A stretch of DNA of 64,000 bases, taken from Larkinella soli (GTDB lineage Bacteria > Bacteroidota > Bacteroidia > Cytophagales > Spirosomataceae). The notes under the pieces were generated by a model that saw nothing but the letters and a program-made list of their open reading frames with translations, did not search any database and was not told where the DNA came from. Shown here piece after piece: positions 41,561 through 48,589 of the stretch; within the stretch, counting starts at the first letter, position 1, and every line of letters starts with the position of its first letter. The DNA is taken from contig NZ_QTJY01000002.1 in NCBI RefSeq assembly GCF_003703975.1, forward strand, positions 124,001-188,000. Reading direction: 5' to 3'. The translations under genes and the position numbers were made by a program.

Positions 41561-42247
41561 CTACTCTACTTTTAGAACATACCCCATGCCGGCGCGGGTG
41601 TGAATGAGCCGGGGTTCGAAGCCACGGTCGATTTTCTTCCGTAAATAGTTGATATATACCTCCACTACATTGGTACCCGGATCGAAATTCAGGCTCCAGA
41701 CCTTCTCGGCCAGGTCTATTTTGGAAACCACCCTTCCCCGGTTCCGCAGCAGGTATTCGAGCAGGGCGAACTCCCGGGCGGTCAGGTCGATGGTGGTGCT
41801 GCCCCGTTTCACCTGTTTGGTCGTCACGTTCACCTCCAGGTCGGCGATGTGCAGCACCTCGTCGGCGGCATCCCGCTGGAGCACTTCGGCCCGGCGCAGA
41901 CAGGTGGCAATGCGGGCGTTCAGCTCCCGGAAATCGAACGGTTTGACGATGTAGTCATCGGCACCCCGTTCCAGCCCCTCTACCTTATCCTCGATCTCCC
42001 CCAGGGCCGTCAGCATGATGATGGGCAGCTGGGGTTTTTCGGCCCGGATATTCCGGCAGATTTCGTAGCCGTTCAGGCCCGGCAGGTTAATGTCAAGCAG
42101 GATCAGATCGAACGATTGCCGGAGGGCCAGGTCCCGTCCGTTGTAGCCTTCGTAGGCAATCTCGGTTTCGTAGCCCTCCTCCGCCAGCCCCCGGCCGATG
42201 TTCTGCGCAATCCGGCGGTCGTCCTCGATGATCAGGATCCGCTTCAT
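41561..42247 (-). CDS. OmpR/PhoB-family response regulator
   Basis: 228 residues from the ATG at 42247, one base after the map stop; an earlier in-frame ATG at 42295 would lie inside map and is rejected. Receiver domain 1-120: acidic pair IIEDDRRIA, phospho-acceptor Asp in LILLDINLPGLNG (about 51), Thr in IMLTAL, Lys in DYIVKPFDFREL. Winged-helix DNA-binding domain from about 130: LTAREFALLEYLLRN and the recognition helix NVVEVYINYLRKKID. Proteins of this family bind direct repeats with an 11-bp period as dimers, matching the arrays at 40145-40183 and 38642-38680. Confidence 0.95.
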   Translation of the reverse strand: MKRILIIEDDRRIAQNIGRGLAEEGYETEIAYEGYNGRDLALRQSFDLILLDINLPGLNGYEICRNIRAEKPQLPIIMLTALGEIEDKVEGLERGADDYIVKPFDFRELNARIATCLRRAEVLQRDAADEVLHIADLEVNVTTKQVKRGSTTIDLTAREFALLEYLLRNRGRVVSKIDLAEKVWSLNFDPGTNVVEVYINYLRKKIDRGFEPRLIHTRAGMGYVLKVE

Positions 42248-42248
42248 G

Positions 42249-43016
42249 TCAGTAATCCCAAAGGCGGTTGGCCTCCGTGACGATGATGGGATCACCGTCG
42301 GTCACGATCACCGTATGTTCGTGCTGGGCCACCCAGCTCCCGTCGGGGGTCGCCAGCGTCCAGCCGTCCTTCCGTTCGACCACGTAGGAAGCCCGGCTGG
42401 AGATAAAGGTTTCGACGGCCACGACCGTATTTTTCCGGAACCGGCTTTTGACCGATTTGTCGTAGTAGCACAGGATCTCGTGCGGAGCCTCGTGGATGGC
42501 CCGCCCGACGCCGTGGCCGGCCAGGTTGGTGATGACCCGGAAACCGTGCTGACGGGCCTCCCGCTCGACCACCCGTCCTACCTCGTTGATCCGGGCACCG
42601 GCCCGCACCACGTTCAGTGCCTTCCGCAACGCCGACTGCGAACATTCGACCAGCCGGCGTTTAATCGGCCCGGCCTCCCCGATCACGAACGACGCCCCGT
42701 TGTCGGCAAAATAACCATCGAGTTCGGCCGAAATATCGATGTTGATCAGGTCGCCTTCCTTCAGAATTTTCGCCGGACTGGGAATGCCGTGGGCGGCTTC
42801 CTCATTGACGCTGATGCAGATAGCTCCCGGAAAACCGTAGGCCAGCCTGGGCGCGGGCCGGGCACCGTGGCGGGCCAGCAGTTCCAGCGCGATGGTGTCG
42901 AGGTCTTTGGTCGATAAGCCGGGGCGCGTAAACTGACGCAGCAGGTACAGCGTCCGGCCCACGATTTCTCCAATTTGCCGGATGCCGGCCCAATCCTGTT
43001 GTGATTCTAATGACAT
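42249..43016 (-). CDS. map: Methionine aminopeptidase, type I
   Basis: 255 residues with the pita-bread metal ligands in order: Asp residues in DISAELDGYFADNGASF, His in GHGVGRAIHE, Glu in VAVETFIS and Glu in QHEHTVIV. The Asp-x10-Asp spacing is normal; the residues around the second Asp (ADNGASF rather than the more usual GDTSRTF) are a variant. It removes the initiator Met. Type I map is often found beside secY in the ribosomal protein cluster, so this copy next to a two-component system may be a second, paralogous map. It lies 38 bp after the TIM-barrel gene and its stop is one base from the response regulator start. Confidence 0.92.
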   Translation of the reverse strand: MSLESQQDWAGIRQIGEIVGRTLYLLRQFTRPGLSTKDLDTIALELLARHGARPAPRLAYGFPGAICISVNEEAAHGIPSPAKILKEGDLINIDISAELDGYFADNGASFVIGEAGPIKRRLVECSQSALRKALNVVRAGARINEVGRVVEREARQHGFRVITNLAGHGVGRAIHEAPHEILCYYDKSVKSRFRKNTVVAVETFISSRASYVVERKDGWTLATPDGSWVAQHEHTVIVTDGDPIIVTEANRLWDY

Positions 43017-43053
43017 GGTTTTGTTTCTTTGTTTGATGGAGCAGGATACGGCC

Positions 43054-44049
43054 TTATCCGGCCAGACCCGCCGTCCTCAGCATGGCTTTTAACGTTTTCA
43101 GATCGCTCGCCATGGCCTGGAAGACCTTTTCTTTGGGAACGGTGATCGTGCGGCTTCCCTGATCGGCGCCCCCGAGCGGGTATTCCAGGTGAAGCGAGAT
43201 CGGCACCCGGAGGTTAAACTGCTTCAGCATCGCGAAATACCCCGGAAAGTCGACCATTCCCTGCCCCAGCGGTACGCTCACCGCCCGCCAGCGCCCGTCG
43301 GTCTTTTCCCAGATCATGTCCTTGACCGCCACCGACCGCACATACGGCTGAATGATCCGCAACCCGGTCGGCCAGGAGGTTCCGCCCTCGACCGTCGCGT
43401 GCCGGATGTCGTACTGGCACCCCAGATTCGGGCTGTCGATTTCCTGAAGGACGCCGGCCAGGTCCCAGACCGAGGAGCCAAAGTTAGTACCTGCGTGGTT
43501 CTGATACCCGCCCAGCAGCCCGAATTCCTGATTTAACTTCGCCAAACCGCCCAGTTGCCGGCGGTATTGCTGCAAGGCCGACCGGATCGGCTGGTTTTCG
43601 GGGTATTTCAACCAGCCGGTCCGGTAATACCGGATGCTCAGCTTCCGGGCGGTTTCCAGGGTCGGGCGGGCGGCCGGGTCGTCGGCTCCGGTGAGCGCGG
43701 TAGTCATCATCAGCACTTGCTGATTCTTTTTATGGAGAACCTCCACCACCTTCGGCAGGTCCTCGCGGACGCGCTCCGGTTCGACGTGCCCGCCCGGCCG
43801 CACCGTCAGGTCCACCCCGTCGAAACCCAGGTCGGCCGACACGGCCGCCAGTTCGGTGGGGTTCAGAAAGTGCAGCAGCTTGGAAAAAATATGAATGCTG
43901 AACCCGTCCGTCGGATCGGCGGACGGAAAGGCGTCGGCCGGTCGGAACCGGGTGTCACCGGCGATGCCGGATTGGGGCAGCCCGGCGGTCAGGCCGGCGG
44001 CCATCAGGCCTTTGATCACATCTCGACGCCGAAAGGGTACGGAAGACAT
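43054..44049 (-). CDS. Exported sugar phosphate isomerase/epimerase-like TIM barrel with Tat-type signal
   Basis: 331 residues. The N-terminus FRRRDVIKGLMAAGLTAG is a twin-arginine signal, so the protein is probably folded before export. The rest is the xylose isomerase-like barrel: FDGVDLTVRPGGHVEPERV, GGYQNHAGTNFG, QYDIRHATVEGG (Asp and His ligands) and VAVKDMIWEK, with ISLHLEYPLGG near the end. It shares the superfamily with the isomerase at 24471-25523 but is only distantly alike. It is the first gene of a probable four-gene operon with map, response regulator and kinase, and is divergent from the hydrolase at 44130. Substrate unknown. Confidence 0.88.
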   Translation of the reverse strand: MSSVPFRRRDVIKGLMAAGLTAGLPQSGIAGDTRFRPADAFPSADPTDGFSIHIFSKLLHFLNPTELAAVSADLGFDGVDLTVRPGGHVEPERVREDLPKVVEVLHKKNQQVLMMTTALTGADDPAARPTLETARKLSIRYYRTGWLKYPENQPIRSALQQYRRQLGGLAKLNQEFGLLGGYQNHAGTNFGSSVWDLAGVLQEIDSPNLGCQYDIRHATVEGGTSWPTGLRIIQPYVRSVAVKDMIWEKTDGRWRAVSVPLGQGMVDFPGYFAMLKQFNLRVPISLHLEYPLGGADQGSRTITVPKEKVFQAMASDLKTLKAMLRTAGLAG

Positions 44050-44094
44050 AGGGGTCAGGTGGTTTGAAACTGAACGTGCAATTACAAAAAGATG

Positions 44095-44102
44095 TATGTT
44101 TG
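44095..44102 (+). promoter_or_regulatory. Possible -7 element of the alpha/beta hydrolase gene
   Basis: TATGTTTG matches TAnnTTTG exactly, 27 bp before the ATG at 44130. The nearest TTTG upstream (44063-44066) is 28 bp away, longer than the usual spacer. Confidence 0.35.
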
Positions 44103-44129
44103 TTACAACTAACCATTTTCAGAGCAATC

Positions 44130-45116
44130 ATGAAGATTGTCCGCCGTGCGCTGAATATCCTGCTGGTTCTGTTTGTCTTATTAAACATAATTCTGGCTTT
44201 CCAGGCTTACCGTTTTACCTATTTTTACGATAATCCGAATCTGATCAGGACGCGGAAGGCGTCGGAATATTCGACCGGGGAGAAAATCGAAGGCGCTTTG
44301 TTCGGTATGAAGTTCCTTAAGCCGGTCGTCGGGGCAAAACCGACCGTTCCGTTTGAAACCGTTAAACTGACGAATGAACTGGGCCAGCGTCTGGAAGCCT
44401 GGTTCATCCCAGCCGAAAACCCGCGGGGCACCGTCATTCTCTGCCACGGCCACGCCCAGACCCGTTCCAACATCCTGCCCGAAACCGAATATTTCCATCA
44501 GCTGGGGTTCAACACGCTGTCGTTCGATTTTCGGGCGCACGGCAACAGTGGCGGCAACATCTGCACCATCGGCTACGATGAAACCAGCGACCTCAAGGCG
44601 GCCTACACCTTTGTGGAGCGGAGCCATGAAAAGAACATCATCCTCTGGGGCGTGTCGATGGGGGCGGCTACCATCCTGAAAGCCGTACCCGAATTCAACC
44701 TCAAACCGACGCGCGTCATCCTGGAATGCCCGTTTGCCTCCCTCTACGATGCCGTCGAGGGCCGCCTGCGCTCGATGCATGTGCCGCCCCACCCGGTTTC
44801 GGAACTACTGATGGTGTGGGGCGGACTGGAGCGCAGTATGTGGTCGTTCGGTTTTCAGCCTGCCGAATACGCCCGGAGCCTGTCGATGCCGGTCCTGCTG
44901 AACTGGGGGGCCAAAGACCCCCGGGTGCTGCGCGACGAAACGGAGGAGATTTTTGCGAATCTGGTGTCCTCCCAGAAGCAGTTGGTCGTCTTCGAAAACT
45001 CCGGCCATGAATCCTATTGCGTGCGCGAGGGTGCTAAATGGAAGGAAACCATCGGCGGCTTCCTGAAAGCCGCTCCCCTGACCGAGGCCGTCGAACCGAT
45101 GGTCAGCCTTCGCTGA
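44130..45116 (+). CDS. Membrane-anchored alpha/beta hydrolase
   Basis: 328 residues from the ATG at 44130, chosen since MKIVRRALNILLVLFVLLNIILA is a clean N-terminal membrane anchor; a start at 44064 adds 22 residues. Landmarks are ILCHGHAQTRSNI (oxyanion loop), DFRAHGNSGG, nucleophile elbow GVSMGAA, VLLNWGAKDPRV with the acidic residue, and ENSGHESYC with the catalytic His. It resembles the peptidase S9/YfhR-BAAT-like hydrolases anchored at the inner membrane. Substrate unknown. The sugar dehydrogenase gene begins 63 bp downstream on the same strand. Confidence 0.88.
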   Translation: MKIVRRALNILLVLFVLLNIILAFQAYRFTYFYDNPNLIRTRKASEYSTGEKIEGALFGMKFLKPVVGAKPTVPFETVKLTNELGQRLEAWFIPAENPRGTVILCHGHAQTRSNILPETEYFHQLGFNTLSFDFRAHGNSGGNICTIGYDETSDLKAAYTFVERSHEKNIILWGVSMGAATILKAVPEFNLKPTRVILECPFASLYDAVEGRLRSMHVPPHPVSELLMVWGGLERSMWSFGFQPAEYARSLSMPVLLNWGAKDPRVLRDETEEIFANLVSSQKQLVVFENSGHESYCVREGAKWKETIGGFLKAAPLTEAVEPMVSLR

Positions 45117-45179
45117 AGCGCTCCCGAACAAAGCCGTTCGACAGCAGGTTGACGTACTGATTGCTCAACCTGCTCAACC

Positions 45180-46490
45180 ATGAAAAAAATTTCGATGGCC
45201 CTGGCGGCTCCGCTGCTTATCGGGCTGATGGCGGCCTGCGGCCAGAACCGAAACGCCGAAGAAACCACTTCCGCCGAAACCACCAACTCCCCCACCGCCC
45301 CCGACCTGCCCGAACCCTCCGAAGGCAAGTCCCGGTTCAGTAACGTGGTCGGATGGGAAGAGGGCCAGAAGCCCGTCGCCCCCGCCGGTTTCACGGTCAC
45401 CGAATTTGCCCGTGACCTCAAAAATCCCCGATGGACGTATGTGACCCCGAACGGCGACGTGCTGGTGGTCGAATCCCAGACGGAGCGCAAAGGCATCAAA
45501 AAGGTGCAGGCGGTGGTCAGCGGCAAGGCCAATTCGGAAACCGGTGGGAAAAGCGCCAACCGCATCACGCTGTTCCGGGATACCGACAAGGACGGCCGCC
45601 CGGACCTCCGCGAAACCTTCCTGACCGGCCTGAACCAGCCCTTCGGCATGCTCGTGCTCGGCAATTCTTTCTATGTCGCCAATACCGACGGCGTGCTGAA
45701 ATACCCCTATGAACCGGGCCGGACGAAGCTTTCGGCGCCCGGACAGAAAATCCTCAGCCTCCCCGCCGGGGGTTACAACAACCACTGGACCCGCAACCTG
45801 ATCGCCCGCCCCGACGGCGCGAAAATCTACGTGTCGGTGGGGTCGGGCAGCAACGTGGCCGAGAACGGCATCGAATACGAAAAACGGCGGGCCGCCATCC
45901 TGGAGTTCAACCCCGACGGGTCGGGCGAGCGAATTTATGCGGGCGGCCTCCGCAACCCCGTCGGAATGGACTGGCAGCCGGGTTCCAATACGCTCTGGAC
46001 GGCCGTCAACGAACGCGACGACCTGGGCGACGACCTGGTGCCGGATTACATCACCAGCGTGAAGGAAGGCGCGTTTTACGGCTGGCCCTACGCCTATTTC
46101 GGCCAGAACGAAGACCCCCGCCGGAAGGGCGAACGCCCCGATCTGGTGAAAAAGTCCGTGGTGCCGGACGTAGCGCTGGGTGCCCACACGGCCTCGCTGG
46201 GTCTCACCTTCTATGACCGGGAAGCCTTCCCGGCCAAATACCGCCATGGGGCTTTTGTCGGCCAGCGGGGCTCCTGGAACCGCTCGGCCCTGGCCGGCTA
46301 TAAGGTGGTATTTGTTCCCTTCAGGAATGGCCGGCCTTCCGGGCCGCCGGAGGATTTCCTGACCGGCTTCCTCATCAACGACAAGGATGTTCACGGCCGG
46401 CCGGTCGGGGTGACGGTGCTGCCGGACGGGTCGCTGCTGGTGGCCGACGATGCCGGCGGGCGGGTTTGGCGAGTCAGCGCAAATCCTTAA
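45180..46490 (+). CDS. PQQ-dependent sugar (sorbosone-type) dehydrogenase lipoprotein
   Basis: 436 residues with lipoprotein signal MKKISMALAAP to LMAAC. It belongs to the sorbosone/glucose dehydrogenase propeller family: TEFARDLKNPRWTYVTPNGDVLVVE, TGLNQPFGMLVLGNSFYVANTDGV, NHWTRNLIARPDGAKIYVSVGSGSN, GGLRNPVGMDWQPGSNTLW, and GAFYGWPYAYFGQ with the final GSLLVADDAGGRVW blade. This subgroup (with the YGWPYAY motif) differs from the protein at 33935-35167, so the window holds two different branches. Probable role: periplasmic oxidation of sugars with PQQ; not proven for most members. Confidence 0.92.
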   Translation: MKKISMALAAPLLIGLMAACGQNRNAEETTSAETTNSPTAPDLPEPSEGKSRFSNVVGWEEGQKPVAPAGFTVTEFARDLKNPRWTYVTPNGDVLVVESQTERKGIKKVQAVVSGKANSETGGKSANRITLFRDTDKDGRPDLRETFLTGLNQPFGMLVLGNSFYVANTDGVLKYPYEPGRTKLSAPGQKILSLPAGGYNNHWTRNLIARPDGAKIYVSVGSGSNVAENGIEYEKRRAAILEFNPDGSGERIYAGGLRNPVGMDWQPGSNTLWTAVNERDDLGDDLVPDYITSVKEGAFYGWPYAYFGQNEDPRRKGERPDLVKKSVVPDVALGAHTASLGLTFYDREAFPAKYRHGAFVGQRGSWNRSALAGYKVVFVPFRNGRPSGPPEDFLTGFLINDKDVHGRPVGVTVLPDGSLLVADDAGGRVWRVSANP

Positions 46491-46496
46491 CTTCAC

Positions 46497-46522
46497 GGGG
46501 CCACGCCCGACCCCGTGGCCCC
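46497..46522 (+). other. GC-rich hairpin in front of the glyoxalase-fold gene
   Basis: GGGGCCACG pairs perfectly with CGTGGCCCC around CCCGACCC, 7 bp after the sugar dehydrogenase stop and 6 bp before the next ATG at 46529. No T run follows, so it is more likely an mRNA structure between cistrons than a terminator. Confidence 0.5.
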
Positions 46523-46528
46523 CTCTCC

Positions 46529-46888
46529 ATGCCACAGGCCATTACGCCCATCCTCCGTATTTTCGATTATGACAAGGCCGTCGACTTCTATGTCAACTGG
46601 CTGGGTTTCAGGATCGATTGGGAACACCGGTTCGAAGACAATACTCCGGTGTATATGGAGATTTCGAAAAGTGACCTTCGACTGCACCTCTCCGAACACC
46701 ACGGCGACGGCGTTCCGGGCGTAAAAATGCTCGTGGAATATCCTGAACTGGAGAACTACCACCGGGAGCTGCTCGACAAGCGATACAAATACATGCGTCC
46801 GGGGCTGGAAGATGCCTTCTGGGGCGCCCTGACCATGCAGGTGATCGACCCGTTCGGCAACCGTCTGGAGTTTTTCCGACGGAAATGA
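46529..46888 (+). CDS. Glyoxalase/bleomycin-resistance fold protein
   Basis: 119 residues from the ATG at 46529, just after a hairpin; an in-frame ATG at 46466 would overlap the preceding gene. Single vicinal-oxygen-chelate domain: ITPILRIFDYDKAVDFYVNWLGF, EISKSDLRLHLSEH with a metal-type His and GALTMQVIDPFGNRLEFFRR with the C-terminal Glu. The pattern is close to small bleomycin-resistance-like proteins, which often lack a proven substrate. Cytoplasmic. Probably co-transcribed with the sugar dehydrogenase gene, since only 38 bp separate them. Confidence 0.9.
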   Translation: MPQAITPILRIFDYDKAVDFYVNWLGFRIDWEHRFEDNTPVYMEISKSDLRLHLSEHHGDGVPGVKMLVEYPELENYHRELLDKRYKYMRPGLEDAFWGALTMQVIDPFGNRLEFFRRK

Positions 46889-47118
46889 GGCCGTCCTAAT
46901 ATGCATCTCATGCGTTGTGCCCTGATGCTGTTCTCCCTGGCTTTCCTTTGCTGGATAAGCTCCTTTTATAGAGTTGTTTGGGATGCGGGTAAAGTCCCGG
47001 AAGCCGTACCCGAAGACATTGCCCCGAACGGCCTCCGGGAGATTCGTCCGTTTTTTCCAATCCGGAAAACGGCTTCCTTTGCTGTCGGATGCCGGAATAG
47101 GCACAAAAAGAACAGGCC

Positions 47119-47634
47119 ATGCTTCTTCCGAAAGAAAGAGATCACCGCTTCATCACCCTCCGGCGGGGCGGCACTTTAACGGATCCCCATCATCACTTAC
47201 TTGCCTTGTGGGCGGCCGAGTGCGCCGAACACGTACTGCCCCTGTTCGAGCAGGTCAGTCCGGACGACCGGCGACCCCGCCAGGCCATCGAATTGACACG
47301 GGCCTGGGTAAGGGGAGAGATCCCGATGAAACAGGCTCACCAGGCGGCTTTCACCGCCAATTCGGCTGCAAAAGGATTGCCGGATGCTGCCCGGTTTGCC
47401 GCCCTCTCAGCCGGACAGGCGGTGGCGGTGGCCCATGTGGCCGCCCATGAACTGGGTGCGGCCGCCTATGCCATCCGGGCGATTAGCGAGTCCGTTGCGG
47501 AGAACGAAAAGGAAGAAGCGGGACGGCAAGAATGCCAATGGCAGCGGGACCGGCTCCCGGAAGCCATCCGCGACCTCGTCCTTGACGACCAGCGTTTAAG
47601 AAACCACCTGTGCTGGTTCGTATTCAATTGTTGA
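47119..47634 (+). CDS. Putative immunity protein, Imm-5-like
   Basis: 171 residues with the pattern I associate with the Imm-5-like family: LRRGGTLTDPHHHLLALWAAECAEHVL, then RQAIELTRAWVRGEI and a repeated Ala-rich helix pair with AQAVAVAHVAAHELGAAAYAI. The protein is all helical and lacks a signal, so it acts in the cytoplasm. Members are annotated as immunity proteins in toxin clusters, but no toxin, Rhs or T6SS/T9SS effector gene lies next to it here, so it may be an orphan defending against toxins of other cells. Separated by 230 bp of gene-free sequence from the glyoxalase-fold gene. Confidence 0.78.
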   Translation: MLLPKERDHRFITLRRGGTLTDPHHHLLALWAAECAEHVLPLFEQVSPDDRRPRQAIELTRAWVRGEIPMKQAHQAAFTANSAAKGLPDAARFAALSAGQAVAVAHVAAHELGAAAYAIRAISESVAENEKEEAGRQECQWQRDRLPEAIRDLVLDDQRLRNHLCWFVFNC

Positions 47635-47748
47635 CGTACCGTCAGAAAAACACCTTCCGCTTCTTCCGGCCTCCCGGGAGCAATACCCATAGAAACCGTG
47701 GTTTTTACGCATTCGTGAACGGTCGGCAAAACCGGTAGGAATACGCTG

Positions 47749-47777
47749 TTTCCGGGTGGCTCGGCTGCCTACATTTG
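47749..47777 (+). promoter_or_regulatory. Bacteroidota-type promoter of the lipoprotein gene
   Basis: TACATTTG (47770-47777) is an exact TAnnTTTG -7 element. TTTC at 47749-47752, 17 bp upstream, may serve as the -33 element with one mismatch to TTTG. The ATG is at 47800. Confidence 0.5.
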
Positions 47778-47799
47778 ATGAAAACAAACCTCTTTCATC

Positions 47800-48525
47800 A
47801 TGCAGACGATCCGTTTTTTCGCCTATTGTGTTCTCGGTTGTTTTCTTCTGAGTTCGTGCCGAAGCTCGGCCATCCTGACGTCCAAATTTGAAAGCGATTC
47901 CGTCGGCAGCCTGCCGAATAAAACCCTGCCCGGCGATCCGGCAGGGGATGAGATCACCTACAGTTCCCAGCTTGAACCCCGGTTACGGGTGGCGGCTTCG
48001 GCTTCGCCCGGTCAGAAAGCGCTCCAGTTCAGCCAGTCGCCGGCCTCCGGCCTGAACGCCCAGAATCAGTGGGTGGGGTTCCGGGGCACCTCGACGGATT
48101 TTGTGCAGACGATCTGGTATTTCTATACCGCGACCCTTCAGGGTGCCGGGGGCGGGTTGACGGTCGACGTAACGGACGGCTCGGCGGGCATGATCGCGCG
48201 TATGTTCATCCGGAGCGACGGACAGGTTTCGCTGATGCGGTCCTTCGACGGCTCCACACCCCCGCAGGTCCTCGGAACCCTCCCCACGGGCGTATCGCAT
48301 ACGGTCTTTTTCACGGTTAATTTAAGCACGAATCGACTCAACGTCAGCATCCTGAAAAGCGGAGGCAACCTGATTGCCAACGACGTGCCGGTGCTGCTCG
48401 GCTCCGGACTGGCTTACGCCAACCCGGCTCGCCCGATGATCAGCTTCCGGTACGACGAAGGCTTCTCCGACGGCCGGCGGTATGATCTGGAAGAGGTGTT
48501 CATCACCCGCAAGCAGCCCAACTGA
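47800..48525 (+). CDS. Lipoprotein of unknown function, jelly-roll-like
   Basis: 241 residues with a lipoprotein signal ending LLSSC. The rest is beta-rich with evenly spaced strands (TIWYFYTATLQGAGGGLTVDV, MIARMFIRSDGQVSLMRSF, HTVFFTVNLSTNRLNVSIL), recalling LamG or jelly-roll carbohydrate-binding folds; I cannot assign a family. It ends with YDLEEVFITRK. It has its own promoter and shares a bidirectional terminator with the convergent RND gene, so it is a single-gene unit. Confidence 0.75.
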   Translation: MQTIRFFAYCVLGCFLLSSCRSSAILTSKFESDSVGSLPNKTLPGDPAGDEITYSSQLEPRLRVAASASPGQKALQFSQSPASGLNAQNQWVGFRGTSTDFVQTIWYFYTATLQGAGGGLTVDVTDGSAGMIARMFIRSDGQVSLMRSFDGSTPPQVLGTLPTGVSHTVFFTVNLSTNRLNVSILKSGGNLIANDVPVLLGSGLAYANPARPMISFRYDEGFSDGRRYDLEEVFITRKQPN

Positions 48526-48541
48526 CCGGTCCGAAGCCAAA

Positions 48542-48579
48542 AAAGAAGCCCCGGTTTTCGGCCGGGGCTTCTTTTTTAT
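48542..48579. terminator. Bidirectional intrinsic terminator
   Basis: AAAGAAGCCCCGG (48542-48554) pairs perfectly with CCGGGGCTTCTTT (48562-48574) around a 7-nt loop, with T on the plus side to 48577. It separates the convergent lipoprotein and RND permease genes and can serve both. Confidence 0.9.
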
Positions 48580-48589
48580 TTCCAATAAG

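Noticed and set aside
46901-47179. Possible 92-codon secreted peptide starting with a hydrophobic segment
   Set aside because: It overlaps the Imm-5-like gene by about 60 bp, has no family and an odd basic C-terminal half. It cannot be excluded as a small gene but is not supported.
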